Below, piece by piece: positions 36,586 to 44,470 of a DNA stretch of 64,000 nucleotides (positions are counted from its first letter, which is position 1; every line of letters begins with the position of its first letter). The notes under the pieces were generated by a model. The model had not been told where the DNA came from. It ran no database searches and saw only the letters and a program-made list of their open reading frames with translations. The translations under genes and the position numbers were made by a program. Origin of the DNA: Geothrix sp. 21YS21S-2 (lineage in GTDB: Bacteria > Acidobacteriota > Holophagae > Holophagales > Holophagaceae); contig NZ_CP132910.1 of the NCBI RefSeq assembly GCF_030846775.1, positions 3,599,001-3,663,000 of the forward strand. The letters run 5' to 3'.

Positions 36586-37889
36586 CCACCGTGCGCGACA
36601 AGGCCCGGCGGGCCCGGGCCGCCTCGAACCTCCTGGGCGCCGCCTCCGTCCAGGCCCGCAACGGGGCGCTGCGGCGCGCCGCCGCGGACCTGCGGGCGGC
36701 GGGTCCCGCCCTCCTCGCGGCCAACGCCCTGGACCTGGATGCGGCCCGCGCCCTCCTGGCCGCGGGCGGACTGGACGCCTCGGCCTTCCAGCGCCTGAAG
36801 CTGGACGCCGCCAAGGTGGAGGAGATGGCCCTGGGACTGGAGGCCGTGGCCGGGCTCAAGGACCCCCTGGGGCGCGTGGACCTGCGCAGGCTCCTGGACG
36901 AGGGCCTCCTCCTGGAGCGCGTGAGCGTGCCTCTCGGCGTGCTGGCGGTGATCTTCGAGAGCCGGCCCGACGCCGCCGTGCAGATCGGCGCCCTGGCCAT
37001 CAAGAGCGGCAACGCCGCCCTCCTCAAGGGGGGAAGCGAGGCCGCCGCGTCGGTGGGCGCGCTGGTGGGGCTCCTGCGCGGGGCCCTGGAGGCCGGGGGC
37101 CTTCCCGCCGACGCCCTGCAGCTCCTCCAGGGCCGGGCCGACGTGGACGAACTCCTGGCGCTGGACGCGGACGTGGACCTGGTCATCCCCCGGGGGTCGT
37201 CCGCCCTGGTGCGCTCCATCAAGGCGCGCACCCGCATCCCCGTGCTGGGCCACGCCGAGGGCATCTGCCACCTCTTCATCGACGCCGCCGCGGACCCCGC
37301 CATGGCCGTGGCCCTGGCCCGGGACGGCAAGCTCCAGTACCCCGCCGCCTGCAACGCCGTCGAGACGGTGCTGGTGCACCGGGCCTGCGCCCCCGGCATC
37401 CTGCCCCTCCTGGCCCGCAGCCTGCCGGAGGCCGAGCTGCGCGGGTGCCCGCGCTGCCTCGCCCTCGTTCCGGACCTGCTCCCCGCCACCGAAGCGGACT
37501 GGGACGCGGAGTACGGCGCGCCCGTCCTCGCCCTGCGGATCGTGGACGATCTGGACGCCGCCCTGGCCCACATCCGCGCCCACGGCAGCGGCCACACCGA
37601 GGCCATCGTCACGGAGGACCCGGAGGCGGCCGAGCGTTTCCTGCGCGAAGTGGACGCCGCAGGCGTCTACCACAACGCCTCCACCCGCTTCGCGGACGGC
37701 TACCGCTACGGGTTCGGCGCCGAGGTGGGCATCAGCACCTCCCGCATCCACGCCCGGGGCCCGGTGGGCATCGAGGGCCTGGTCACCGTGAAGTACCTCC
37801 TGCGCGGCAGCGGCCAGGTCGTGGCGGACTACGCGGGGCCCGGCGCCAGGCCCTTCCGCCACGAGGACCTCTTCAGTCCAGGGGGATGA
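36582..37889 (+). CDS. proA: Gamma-glutamyl phosphate reductase
   Basis: ProA reduces glutamyl phosphate to glutamate semialdehyde. The 435-residue aldehyde-dehydrogenase-fold protein carries VPLGVLAVIFESRPDA, LKGGSEA, DLVIPRGSSALV, the catalytic cysteine in YPAACNAVETVLVH and the C-terminal FGAEVGISTSRIHARGPVG. The start at 36582 overlaps the proB stop. The 3' end overlaps the convergent GYF-domain gene by 17 bases. Confidence 0.96.
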   Translation: MTTVRDKARRARAASNLLGAASVQARNGALRRAAADLRAAGPALLAANALDLDAARALLAAGGLDASAFQRLKLDAAKVEEMALGLEAVAGLKDPLGRVDLRRLLDEGLLLERVSVPLGVLAVIFESRPDAAVQIGALAIKSGNAALLKGGSEAAASVGALVGLLRGALEAGGLPADALQLLQGRADVDELLALDADVDLVIPRGSSALVRSIKARTRIPVLGHAEGICHLFIDAAADPAMAVALARDGKLQYPAACNAVETVLVHRACAPGILPLLARSLPEAELRGCPRCLALVPDLLPATEADWDAEYGAPVLALRIVDDLDAALAHIRAHGSGHTEAIVTEDPEAAERFLREVDAAGVYHNASTRFADGYRYGFGAEVGISTSRIHARGPVGIEGLVTVKYLLRGSGQVVADYAGPGARPFRHEDLFSPGG

Positions 37890-38721
37890 CCTTCACGTAC
37901 CAGGTGGAGCCCGCGACCGGGTGCTTCAGGCGCACCGCGCCGCCCAGCATGCCGGGCTGGCGCTCCGCGGGGAGCTGCACGACGTAGGCGCATTCCCCCA
38001 GGGCGCCGCCCGCGGCCCGGGCGGCCTCCTTGAAGCCGTCCCCGTCCTGGCCGCCCACCACCTCGACGGCGTAGGTGAATGCGGGCCCCTGGGGGCTCCA
38101 GGGGTTCCGGGAGGCGTCCCTGCGCAGGGCGGCCTCCAGGCCGGCCTTGACCTCCTGGGGAGAGCGGCCCTTGAGCAGGTCGCACTCGCCCGCGAGGGCG
38201 TACAGTCCGGAATTCAGGTTGGCGACGGCGCCCTTGTCCCGGGCCCGGTCCCGCTGGCCGAGGAAGGCCGGGATGGCGATGGCGCTGGCGATGCCGAGGA
38301 CCGCCAGGAGGGGGAGGATGGCCAGGGCGATGATGGCCATCACCAGCCCGCCGCTGCCCGGCTTCAGGTAGGCGCCGGGGTTCTCCCGCGCCAGGCGCTG
38401 GGCCTTCTGGTTCTGGACGATGGCCGCGACGCCCAGGCCGAGGGCCACGGGAAAGCAGAGGAACATGCTGAGCAGGGACCACAGGCCGCAGTGGAACGCG
38501 GCCCGGGCCCCCGGCGCGGGGGACGGGGCGGCTTCGGGGATGGGCGGCGGCGCCGGGGCGTCGAGGAGGGTCGCCGCCGGGACCCAGCCCGCGAGATGGG
38601 AGGCCCACAGCAGGCTTGTGGGGCCGATGACGCCGCTGCGGTAGGCGGCCTCGATGTCCGCCCAGGCCACCGGGCCCGTCCTGTCCTGCCCTCCGGTCGA
38701 GTAGTACCATGCCACGTCCAA
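37873..38721 (-). CDS. GYF-domain membrane protein with pilin-like segment
   Basis: The TTG start at 38721 follows AGGAGG by five bases; a GTG six bases downstream is possible. The 282-residue product begins with a GYF_2-type domain (VAWYYSTGGQDRTGPVAW...SLLWASHLAGW). A Pro/Ala linker and a hydrophobic helix (about 78-102) come next, then a second hydrophobic region (about 125-150) that runs into AIPAFLGQRDRARD, resembling the helix of type IV pilin-like proteins. The C-terminal domain has no match I recognise. GYF_2 with DUF4190/pilin-like segments occurs in many bacteria with unknown function. It is the last gene of a three-gene cassette. Confidence 0.7.
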   Translation of the reverse strand: MDVAWYYSTGGQDRTGPVAWADIEAAYRSGVIGPTSLLWASHLAGWVPAATLLDAPAPPPIPEAAPSPAPGARAAFHCGLWSLLSMFLCFPVALGLGVAAIVQNQKAQRLARENPGAYLKPGSGGLVMAIIALAILPLLAVLGIASAIAIPAFLGQRDRARDKGAVANLNSGLYALAGECDLLKGRSPQEVKAGLEAALRRDASRNPWSPQGPAFTYAVEVVGGQDGDGFKEAARAAGGALGECAYVVQLPAERQPGMLGGAVRLKHPVAGSTWYVKVIPLD

Positions 38722-38746
38722 GCCGGCCTCCTGGAGGAGATGATAG

Positions 38747-39250
38747 CTAGAACCGGTACGTGAAGCCCATGCCAAGCGTGCGCGCCTTGATGTCCTGGCT
38801 GAGCGGGGAGTAGCTGTACCGGCCCTCCCACCCGAGCGAGGCGGTGACGCGCACGCCCGCGCCCAGGGACAGGCCCAGCCGGGTGGTGTCCCCGGAGCCC
38901 ATGCCCACGGTCTGCGTCGACCAGCGCAGGACGGAGGCCCCGCCCACCAGGTAGAACGAATCCAGGCGCCCCGGGAGGTGGTGGAGGTAGTCGCAGCCCA
39001 GGCCCAGGCTGGAGTATCTGTTCTCGATTCCCGCCAGCTTGAGCACCGGGAAGAAGCTCAGGTCGGCCCGGGGCCGCAGGGTGTCGCCGTTGACCAGGGC
39101 GATCTCCGTGTGGACGCCCAGGCCGTAGCCCAGCCGTCCTCCGGCCACGTCCCTGAGTCCGCCCTGGGGTGAGCTCACCTGGAGCTGCACCCTCAGGTCC
39201 GCTCCCGCCAGGGTGGCGGCGCAGGCCAGTGCGATCATCGTCTTGCGCAT
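38747..39250 (-). CDS. Small outer-membrane beta-barrel-like protein
   Basis: This 167-residue protein has a signal peptide (MRKTMIALACAATLAGA) and alternating hydrophobic strands (LGYGLGVHTEIALV, LGLGCDYLHHL, LGLSLGAGVRVTASLG). It ends in MGFTYRF, a terminal aromatic residue as recognised by the BAM machinery. The size suggests an 8-stranded barrel. GAGGAG precedes the ATG by seven bases. It is 11 bases downstream of a lipoprotein gene and 25 bases upstream of the GYF gene. The function is unknown. Confidence 0.65.
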   Translation of the reverse strand: MRKTMIALACAATLAGADLRVQLQVSSPQGGLRDVAGGRLGYGLGVHTEIALVNGDTLRPRADLSFFPVLKLAGIENRYSSLGLGCDYLHHLPGRLDSFYLVGGASVLRWSTQTVGMGSGDTTRLGLSLGAGVRVTASLGWEGRYSYSPLSQDIKARTLGMGFTYRF

Positions 39251-39261
39251 GCCCAAGCTCC

Positions 39262-39759
39262 TCAGCCCATGACCTTGTAGCGGTGGCCCTTGTTGTCCGT
39301 GGCGACGCCCATGATCCCGGCCCGGTCGCCGCGGAAGAGGAACACCCCGTCGATGACCGTGCCCTTGCTGCCGTAGAGGAGGAACATGCCGTAGTTCCCC
39401 GCCAGGGACTCCAGGTCCACGCCGTAGCTCGCGCCCCAGCTCCACCGGGCCGCGAGCGCGTCGCCCGAGGTGGAGGGCAGGGAGGCCCAGGCGCCGGTGG
39501 CCTTTTCCGCGGTGCGGGCCATGGTGACCCACTCGCCCTGGAACTTCTCTCCGCCGGGTGCGCTGCACTGCAGGATGCCCCGGGTGCGCCCCGGGTCCCG
39601 CGTGATGGACTCGCAGCGCATGAGGTTGGAGCCGGAGAGATCGTAGATGTTGATGGTCGCGGGCACCGGCAGGGCGCACCCCGCCAGGACCATGAGCGGC
39701 CCTGCGATGCCGGCACGATGCAAGGCCCTCCTGGGGCCAGTTCCTGTGCGCCTTTCCAT
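39262..39759 (-). CDS. Predicted lipoprotein
   Basis: The N-terminus has positive residues, a hydrophobic stretch and the lipobox LAGC (C27 would be acylated), then PVPATINIYDLSGSNLM. The remaining 130 residues form a predicted beta-rich domain (FQGEWVTMAR, YGMFLLYGSKGTVIDG, GVATDNKGHRYKVMG) with no family I recognise. GAGGAG lies eight bases before the ATG. It is the first gene of the lipoprotein/barrel/GYF cassette and may bind the barrel in the outer membrane (inference). Confidence 0.65.
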   Translation of the reverse strand: MERRTGTGPRRALHRAGIAGPLMVLAGCALPVPATINIYDLSGSNLMRCESITRDPGRTRGILQCSAPGGEKFQGEWVTMARTAEKATGAWASLPSTSGDALAARWSWGASYGVDLESLAGNYGMFLLYGSKGTVIDGVFLFRGDRAGIMGVATDNKGHRYKVMG

Positions 39760-39916
39760 GTTCCCATCTCCTCAAGCGGAGCGCGGCTCCTGTCCCCTTT
39801 CCAGCAAGGGGCCTGCCACGCCCCCGGGACTCCGGGCGGGCCCCCGCCCAGCGGCGCGCGGGGGATGGCGGACGTCACGGGAGGGAGGGTGAACGTTCCG
39901 GCGGCCGCCGAACGGC

Positions 39917-41368
39917 TCAGGCGCGGGACGCGCCCCGCGACATTTCCCCGACACCCGCTTCACGCGGCCGGTGCCCGGTCATGCCGGCCCCGGCATCGGC
40001 CGGGAGGCGCGCGCACACGGGGGCCGCAAGGAAGGAGAGGGCGGTCACCGCCAGGAACGCCGCGGAGAAGTCCGACAGCTGCGGACCGGCGTGGCCCGAG
40101 ACGCGGATGGACAGGGCCAGCGCGGCCGACGCGATGCAGATGCCCATGGAGAGCATCAGCTGCTGGAAGGTGGAGTAGAAGCTGGTGGCCGCGCTCATGC
40201 GCGCCTGGGGGATGTCGGCATAGGCCACCGTGTTCAGCGCGGTGAACTGCAGCGACTGGAAGAACCCCCCCGCCAGGAGCACCGCGTTGATGCAGAGCAC
40301 GGGCCAGCCGGGGCGGAAGGTGGCGCACACGGCCAGGAAGGATGAGGCGATCATGGCGTTCCAGGTGAGGGTCGCCCGGAAGCCGAAGCGGCGCAGGATC
40401 CGCGGCGTGACCATCTTCATGAGGATGGAGCCCGCGGCTGTGCAGAAGGTGATGAGGCCGCTGCGGGCCGCGGAGAGGCCGAAGCCCAGCTGGAGCATCA
40501 GGGGCAGCAGGAAGGGCAGGGCCCCGCTGGTGATGCGCGTCAGGGAACCGCCGACGACGGAGATGCCGAAGGTGCGCACCCGCATCAGGGAGACGTCCAG
40601 GATGGGGTGGGAGGCTCCGGCCGCGTGGCGCAGGTAGGCCGCCCCCGCGAGCACGCCCGCGGCCAGCGCGGCGGCCGTTCCGGGCAGGGCCGTGCCGCCG
40701 CCGCGGCTCCCCGCCTCCAGGCCGAACATGAGGCAGGAGAGGGCGACGCAGGAGAGCAGGAACCCGCCCAGGTCGAAGGGCCCCGGGGGTTCGTCGCGCA
40801 CGTCCCGGATGTAGCGCGTGACCAGGGAGATGCCGAGGATCCCGATGGGCACGTTGAGGTAGAAGATCCAGCGCCAGGACGCGAAGGTGACGAGGAACCC
40901 CCCCAGGGGCGGGCCCACCACGGGCCCCAGCAGGGCCGGGACCGTGAACCAGGCCATGGCCGCCACCAGGTCCTCCCGGGCCACGGTGCGCAGCAGCACG
41001 AGCCGGCCCACCGGGACCATCATGGCCCCCCCGAGGCCCTGGAGGAGCCGCGCGGCCACCAGGAACGGGAGGTTCGGGGCCTGGCCGCAGAGCATCGAGC
41101 CCAGGGTGAAGACGGCGATGGCCGCCCGGAACATCCGCCGCGCCCCGAAGCGGTCCGCGAACCAGCCGCTGGCGGGGATGAACATGGCCAGGGCCAGCAG
41201 GTACGATGTGAGGGCCGCGCTCATGTGCAGGGGCGGCACGCCGAAGCTCCGCGCCATGGCCGGAAGGGCCGTGGTGAGCACCGTGGCGTCCAGCTGCTCC
41301 ATGAAGAGCGCGCTGGCGATGATGACCGCGGTGACCCGGAAGCCGGGAGCGGGCCGAACCGACGACAT
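39917..41368 (-). CDS. DHA2-family drug efflux MFS transporter (EmrB/QacA-like)
   Basis: The protein has 483 residues with fourteen predicted helices. Motif A is GWFADRFGARRMF. The DHA2 motif in helix 1 is LDATVLTTALPAM, and motif C is VPALLGPVVGPPLGG, the antiporter signature. It probably exports hydrophobic or cationic drugs by proton antiport. The ATG at 41368 gives the standard EmrB-like N-terminus; the open frame continues upstream but there it lies antisense to the LysR gene. It is divergent from the LysR regulator across 60 bases, the usual arrangement for LysR-controlled efflux. Confidence 0.93.
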   Translation of the reverse strand: MSSVRPAPGFRVTAVIIASALFMEQLDATVLTTALPAMARSFGVPPLHMSAALTSYLLALAMFIPASGWFADRFGARRMFRAAIAVFTLGSMLCGQAPNLPFLVAARLLQGLGGAMMVPVGRLVLLRTVAREDLVAAMAWFTVPALLGPVVGPPLGGFLVTFASWRWIFYLNVPIGILGISLVTRYIRDVRDEPPGPFDLGGFLLSCVALSCLMFGLEAGSRGGGTALPGTAAALAAGVLAGAAYLRHAAGASHPILDVSLMRVRTFGISVVGGSLTRITSGALPFLLPLMLQLGFGLSAARSGLITFCTAAGSILMKMVTPRILRRFGFRATLTWNAMIASSFLAVCATFRPGWPVLCINAVLLAGGFFQSLQFTALNTVAYADIPQARMSAATSFYSTFQQLMLSMGICIASAALALSIRVSGHAGPQLSDFSAAFLAVTALSFLAAPVCARLPADAGAGMTGHRPREAGVGEMSRGASRA

Positions 41369-41411
41369 GGAGACTCCTTCCGCACCATTAGGCCCCGGTC
41401 GGGAGTATCTT

Positions 41412-41427
41412 GGAATTGCATAATTCC
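41412..41427. promoter_or_regulatory. Palindrome GGAATTGCATAATTCC, candidate LysR operator
   Basis: Six-base arms (GGAATT/AATTCC) flank GCAT in the 60-base divergent region between the efflux pump and its LysR-type regulator. The site is immediately before the LysR ATG. LysR proteins bind interrupted dyads in this position and repress themselves while controlling the divergent gene. Confidence 0.5.
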
Positions 41428-41428
41428 T

Positions 41429-42328
41429 ATGGATCAATGCATGAAACAGATCAATTTCGAACTCGGCGAGCTCCAGGCCTTCCTGGCGGTGGCGGAGACG
41501 CTGAACTTCATGTCCGCCGCGGAGGGCCTGTTCCTCTCCCAGCCGGCGCTGAGCCGGCGGATCGGGAAGCTGGAGGGGGCCCTGAAGGCCCGGTTGTTCG
41601 AGCGCACCACCCGCCGGGTGGCGCTCACCGAGGCCGGCGCCCACTTTCTCGTCCACGCCAAAACCGTAGTGGAGGAACTTGAGACCGCGATGCGGGGACT
41701 GAAGGAACAGCAGGCTCAGCGAAACGCCCGGGTGACGGTGGCCTGCGTCCACTCCGCGATCCGTCCGCTTTCCCGGATCCTGGCGGCCTTCGCGGCGGAC
41801 CACCCGGAGGTGCGCATCCGGGTCCTGGACGAGGGCGCCCGGGAGGTGCTGGCCCAGGTGGTATCCGGCGCCGCGGAGTTCGGCATCAATTTCCTGGGGG
41901 CCCAGGAGCCGGAAATCCAGTTCAAGGCCATCTCCGAGGCGCCCTTCGTCCTCGTCATGCGCCGGGACCATCCGCTGGCCTCCCGCGGGGCCGTGGCGTG
42001 GGGCGACATCGCCGGAGAGCGCCTGATCGGGGTGGCCTCAGGCAGCGGCAACCGGGCCCTCCTGGACAATGCCCTGGCCCGGGTGCCCCTGCGTCCGGCG
42101 GTCTTCCACGAGGCCAGCCACGTGGCCGGGGCCCTGGCCCTGGTGGAGGCCGGGCTGGGCATCGCGGCCCTGCCGGAACCGGCCCTGTCGCAGACCGGCC
42201 TGGTGGGCGTGCCCCTGGTGAAACCGTCCGTCACGCGCACCCTGGGCCTGATCAGCCGCAAAGGCAGGCGGCTGCAGCCCGCCGCGGACGTTCTCCACCG
42301 GATGGTCGAGACGGGTCTAAAGATCTAG
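41429..42328 (+). CDS. LysR-family transcriptional regulator
   Basis: The 299-residue protein has the LysR winged helix at the N-terminus (LQAFLAVAETLNFMSAAEGL...QPALSRRIGKLEG, RTTRRVALTEAGAHF). A periplasmic-binding-type effector domain follows. ATGs at 41429 and 41441 are both possible and neither has a Shine-Dalgarno. It probably controls the divergent DHA2 pump through the palindrome between them. The inducer is unknown. Confidence 0.92.
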   Translation: MDQCMKQINFELGELQAFLAVAETLNFMSAAEGLFLSQPALSRRIGKLEGALKARLFERTTRRVALTEAGAHFLVHAKTVVEELETAMRGLKEQQAQRNARVTVACVHSAIRPLSRILAAFAADHPEVRIRVLDEGAREVLAQVVSGAAEFGINFLGAQEPEIQFKAISEAPFVLVMRRDHPLASRGAVAWGDIAGERLIGVASGSGNRALLDNALARVPLRPAVFHEASHVAGALALVEAGLGIAALPEPALSQTGLVGVPLVKPSVTRTLGLISRKGRRLQPAADVLHRMVETGLKI

Positions 42329-42374
42329 CGGGAACGGCCGAAACCAGGAGAGCCGGATCTTCCCAGGGGGTGCC

Positions 42375-43118
42375 ATGTTCCGCTTTGCCCTGCTCGCCTT
42401 GTTGTCCCTCCAGCTCGGCGCCCAGGCGCTGCGCATCGACGGCGGTGCCGCCCCCATGGAGAACATCTTCAAGCCCGTGCGCGCGGCCTTCGAAGCCCGC
42501 GCCGGCCTGCGCCTGGAGCTGCAGGAGAACGGCCCCGAAGTGGCCCTGCTGGCCCTGGACAAGGGCGAGGTGGACGCCGCGGCCGCCGGCCTCAGCCCGG
42601 CGTCCTGGTTCGAACTGATGGCCTCCCGGGGCCACAAGGGGATCCGGCAGGAGGCCTTCGTGGCCCGGCGCATCGGCTTCGACAAGATCAACGTCTTCCT
42701 CCATGGGGATCTGGTCCTCTTCGAACTGGACAAGGCCCAGCTCAAGGCGCTCTTCACCGGGAAGGCAACCAACTGGAAGGACGTGGGCGGGCCGGACCTC
42801 AAGGTGGTGGTGATCCTGGGGGAGAAGATGCCGGGGACCAACAAGATCTTCCAGGAGCAGGTGATGGATGGCGCTGCCTATGCATCTGCCGTCCGGTGGT
42901 CCGGCTCTACGCCCGAAGTCATCCAGGCCCTGGCCGCCACCCCGGGCTCCATCGGCCTGGGCCCCCTTTCGGCCCTCAAGGCCGAGAAGCTCACCAGCCC
43001 TTCCACGCCGGAGGTGGGGCGCCCCATCACCCTGCTCACCAAGGGCGCTCCCGGGCCGGGCCTCGCGAAGCTGCTGGCCTTCGTGGAAGGGGAGGGGAAG
43101 GCCCTCACCTCCCGGTAG
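42375..43118 (+). CDS. PstS-like exported substrate-binding protein
   Basis: This 247-residue protein has a signal peptide (MFRFALLALLSLQLGAQA). The fold is of the phosphate/tungstate-binding type: LRIDGGAAPMENIFKPVRAAFEAR, DAAAAGLSP and LKALFTGKATNWKDVGGPDL, the last typical of PstS-like proteins. The phosphate-binding serine/threonine loop is not an exact PstS match and no pst transport genes follow. It could be a stand-alone binding protein for an oxyanion. AGGGGG precedes the ATG. Confidence 0.78.
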   Translation: MFRFALLALLSLQLGAQALRIDGGAAPMENIFKPVRAAFEARAGLRLELQENGPEVALLALDKGEVDAAAAGLSPASWFELMASRGHKGIRQEAFVARRIGFDKINVFLHGDLVLFELDKAQLKALFTGKATNWKDVGGPDLKVVVILGEKMPGTNKIFQEQVMDGAAYASAVRWSGSTPEVIQALAATPGSIGLGPLSALKAEKLTSPSTPEVGRPITLLTKGAPGPGLAKLLAFVEGEGKALTSR

Positions 43119-43259
43119 CGGCGCCTTCAGGGCCTGTGGCGATCAACTGGATCGAGAACCCGTTGTCCACGGGAGGTGGCGTAAAGGCCTCCCATGGCCT
43201 CAGACTGGAGAGGTGACGCGACCCCCCCGCCCGAATCCGCTCCCCGAGGAAAGGCCCCG

Positions 43260-43721
43260 ATGAAAGGCGGTCTGGGCACCCCCATGGACGCGGAAGGCTT
43301 CGCGGAACCGGTCCAACGGCCGGAACCGCCGCGGGTCTCCACCCTCCGCCAGCAGGCGGAGCTCATCCTCCGGCAGGCCGGCTGGGACCTGGCGCCCTGT
43401 CCCATCGTGTGGTCCCCGCGCATGAGCCGCTGCGCCGGCCTTTTCGTCATCGAGAAGGACCGGCGGGGCGTCTGGCGTCCGGAGATCCGCCTGTCCACGC
43501 CCCTGCTGCGCCGCCGGGACTGGCCCTGGCCCGTCCAGGTCTGCGGCTGCAACTGCCGGAACCCCGAGGATGTGGTGCGCCGCATCCTGGAACACGAGCT
43601 CATCCACTACAAGCTCTGGAAGGACGGCGTGGACTGGGGCCACACGGAGCGCTTCCGGGACCTGGCCTGGGCCGCGTTCAACCACCAGAGCATCACCCAC
43701 GGGATCGGGACGGAGGCCTGA
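43260..43721 (+). CDS. SprT-like zinc metalloprotein
   Basis: The core is a SprT-like domain. The zinc motif is HELIHYKLWKDGVDWGH, an HExxH plus downstream His, followed by the helix RFRDLAWAAFNH. A cysteine cluster CGCNCRN precedes it. The ATG at 43260 (153 residues) is favoured by GAGGAAAGG just upstream; an ATG at 43194 would add 22 low-complexity residues. SprT proteins are putative metalloproteases related to SPRTN. The role in bacteria is not settled. Confidence 0.75.
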   Translation: MKGGLGTPMDAEGFAEPVQRPEPPRVSTLRQQAELILRQAGWDLAPCPIVWSPRMSRCAGLFVIEKDRRGVWRPEIRLSTPLLRRRDWPWPVQVCGCNCRNPEDVVRRILEHELIHYKLWKDGVDWGHTERFRDLAWAAFNHQSITHGIGTEA

Positions 43722-43813
43722 GGCTCCGGACTTCCGCCCTGATCGGGTGGCCGGCCCGCATATATTGGAAGTTAATAACCAAATGCCAAGGATCGCGACC
43801 CGGGGGAAGGACC

Positions 43814-43996
43814 ATGCATCATCCGTTCTGGCTGCTCGCGCTGTCCATGGCGCCGCATTGCGCTCCGCCCGTCCGGGCGAATGACAAGGACGGCCTGTTG
43901 CACCGCACCGACACGCTCCACATGCGCGTCCACGGACAGGAGAACCTCCTCCTGAAGCCCTTCGGGGCCATACCCCAGGATGACGTAGCCGACTGA
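43814..43996 (+). CDS. Small predicted exported peptide (60 residues)
   Basis: This short frame has a good Shine-Dalgarno (GGAAGG, three bases before the ATG) and an N-terminus that reads as a signal peptide (MHHPFWLLALSMAPHCAPPVRA). The mature part is about 38 polar residues (NDKDGLLHRTDTLHMRV...). An AT-richer stretch about 45 bases upstream (near 43760-43780) could hold its promoter. I recognise no family. It may be real or a decayed remnant. Confidence 0.45.
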   Translation: MHHPFWLLALSMAPHCAPPVRANDKDGLLHRTDTLHMRVHGQENLLLKPFGAIPQDDVAD

Positions 43997-44470
43997 CAGA
44001 ACTCATGGCGGACGCAAGGACCTTCATCGATGGAGACACCCCGGCCCCGGACCTCCGCGTGGCCATGGCGGCCATGGACAGAGTGGGCGCCTCATCAAGG
44101 TGCGGCAGCGCAACTGGAATGACACCGTCCTCCGGTGCACCGACCTGCCCAATCCTGACCTGGACCTCCCCCGCCTCGACAGGGCCATGCTGAAGCAAGG
44201 GAACGATGTGGACGCCCTCAGGCGGGCCTTGCAGGAAAACCGGAATCTGCCGCACGTAGCTGGCGTCCGTCGCGGGTCCAGCATGTCCAGGATCTGCCCC
44301 CAGGCATACGCCGTCTGAAATGCTCATGGGCACGAGGCCGGGAACAGGACCGCCCGTCCGCCGGAAAGGCGCGAGGCCTGCAGCGCATCCGGGAGTTGAG
44401 TGCGGCCCCCGAAAAGGAGCATAGTGGAAGGATCCCGATAACCCATCGCCCGTGAATGCAAGGAGCTCCC
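43997..44470. other. Region without a recognisable gene
   Basis: No frame here has convincing coding features. A 72-codon frame on the plus strand (44100-44318) contains RQRNWNDTVLRCTDLPNPD and a helix DVDALRRALQENRNL. It starts with GTG, lacks a ribosome site and has no match I recognise. It could be a remnant. The last 60 bases must contain the promoter and leader of the SPFH gene. Confidence 0.5.

Noticed and set aside
44100-44318. 72-codon plus-strand frame as a gene
   Set aside because: GTG start without ribosome site, no family match and no continuity upstream; noted only as a possible remnant.
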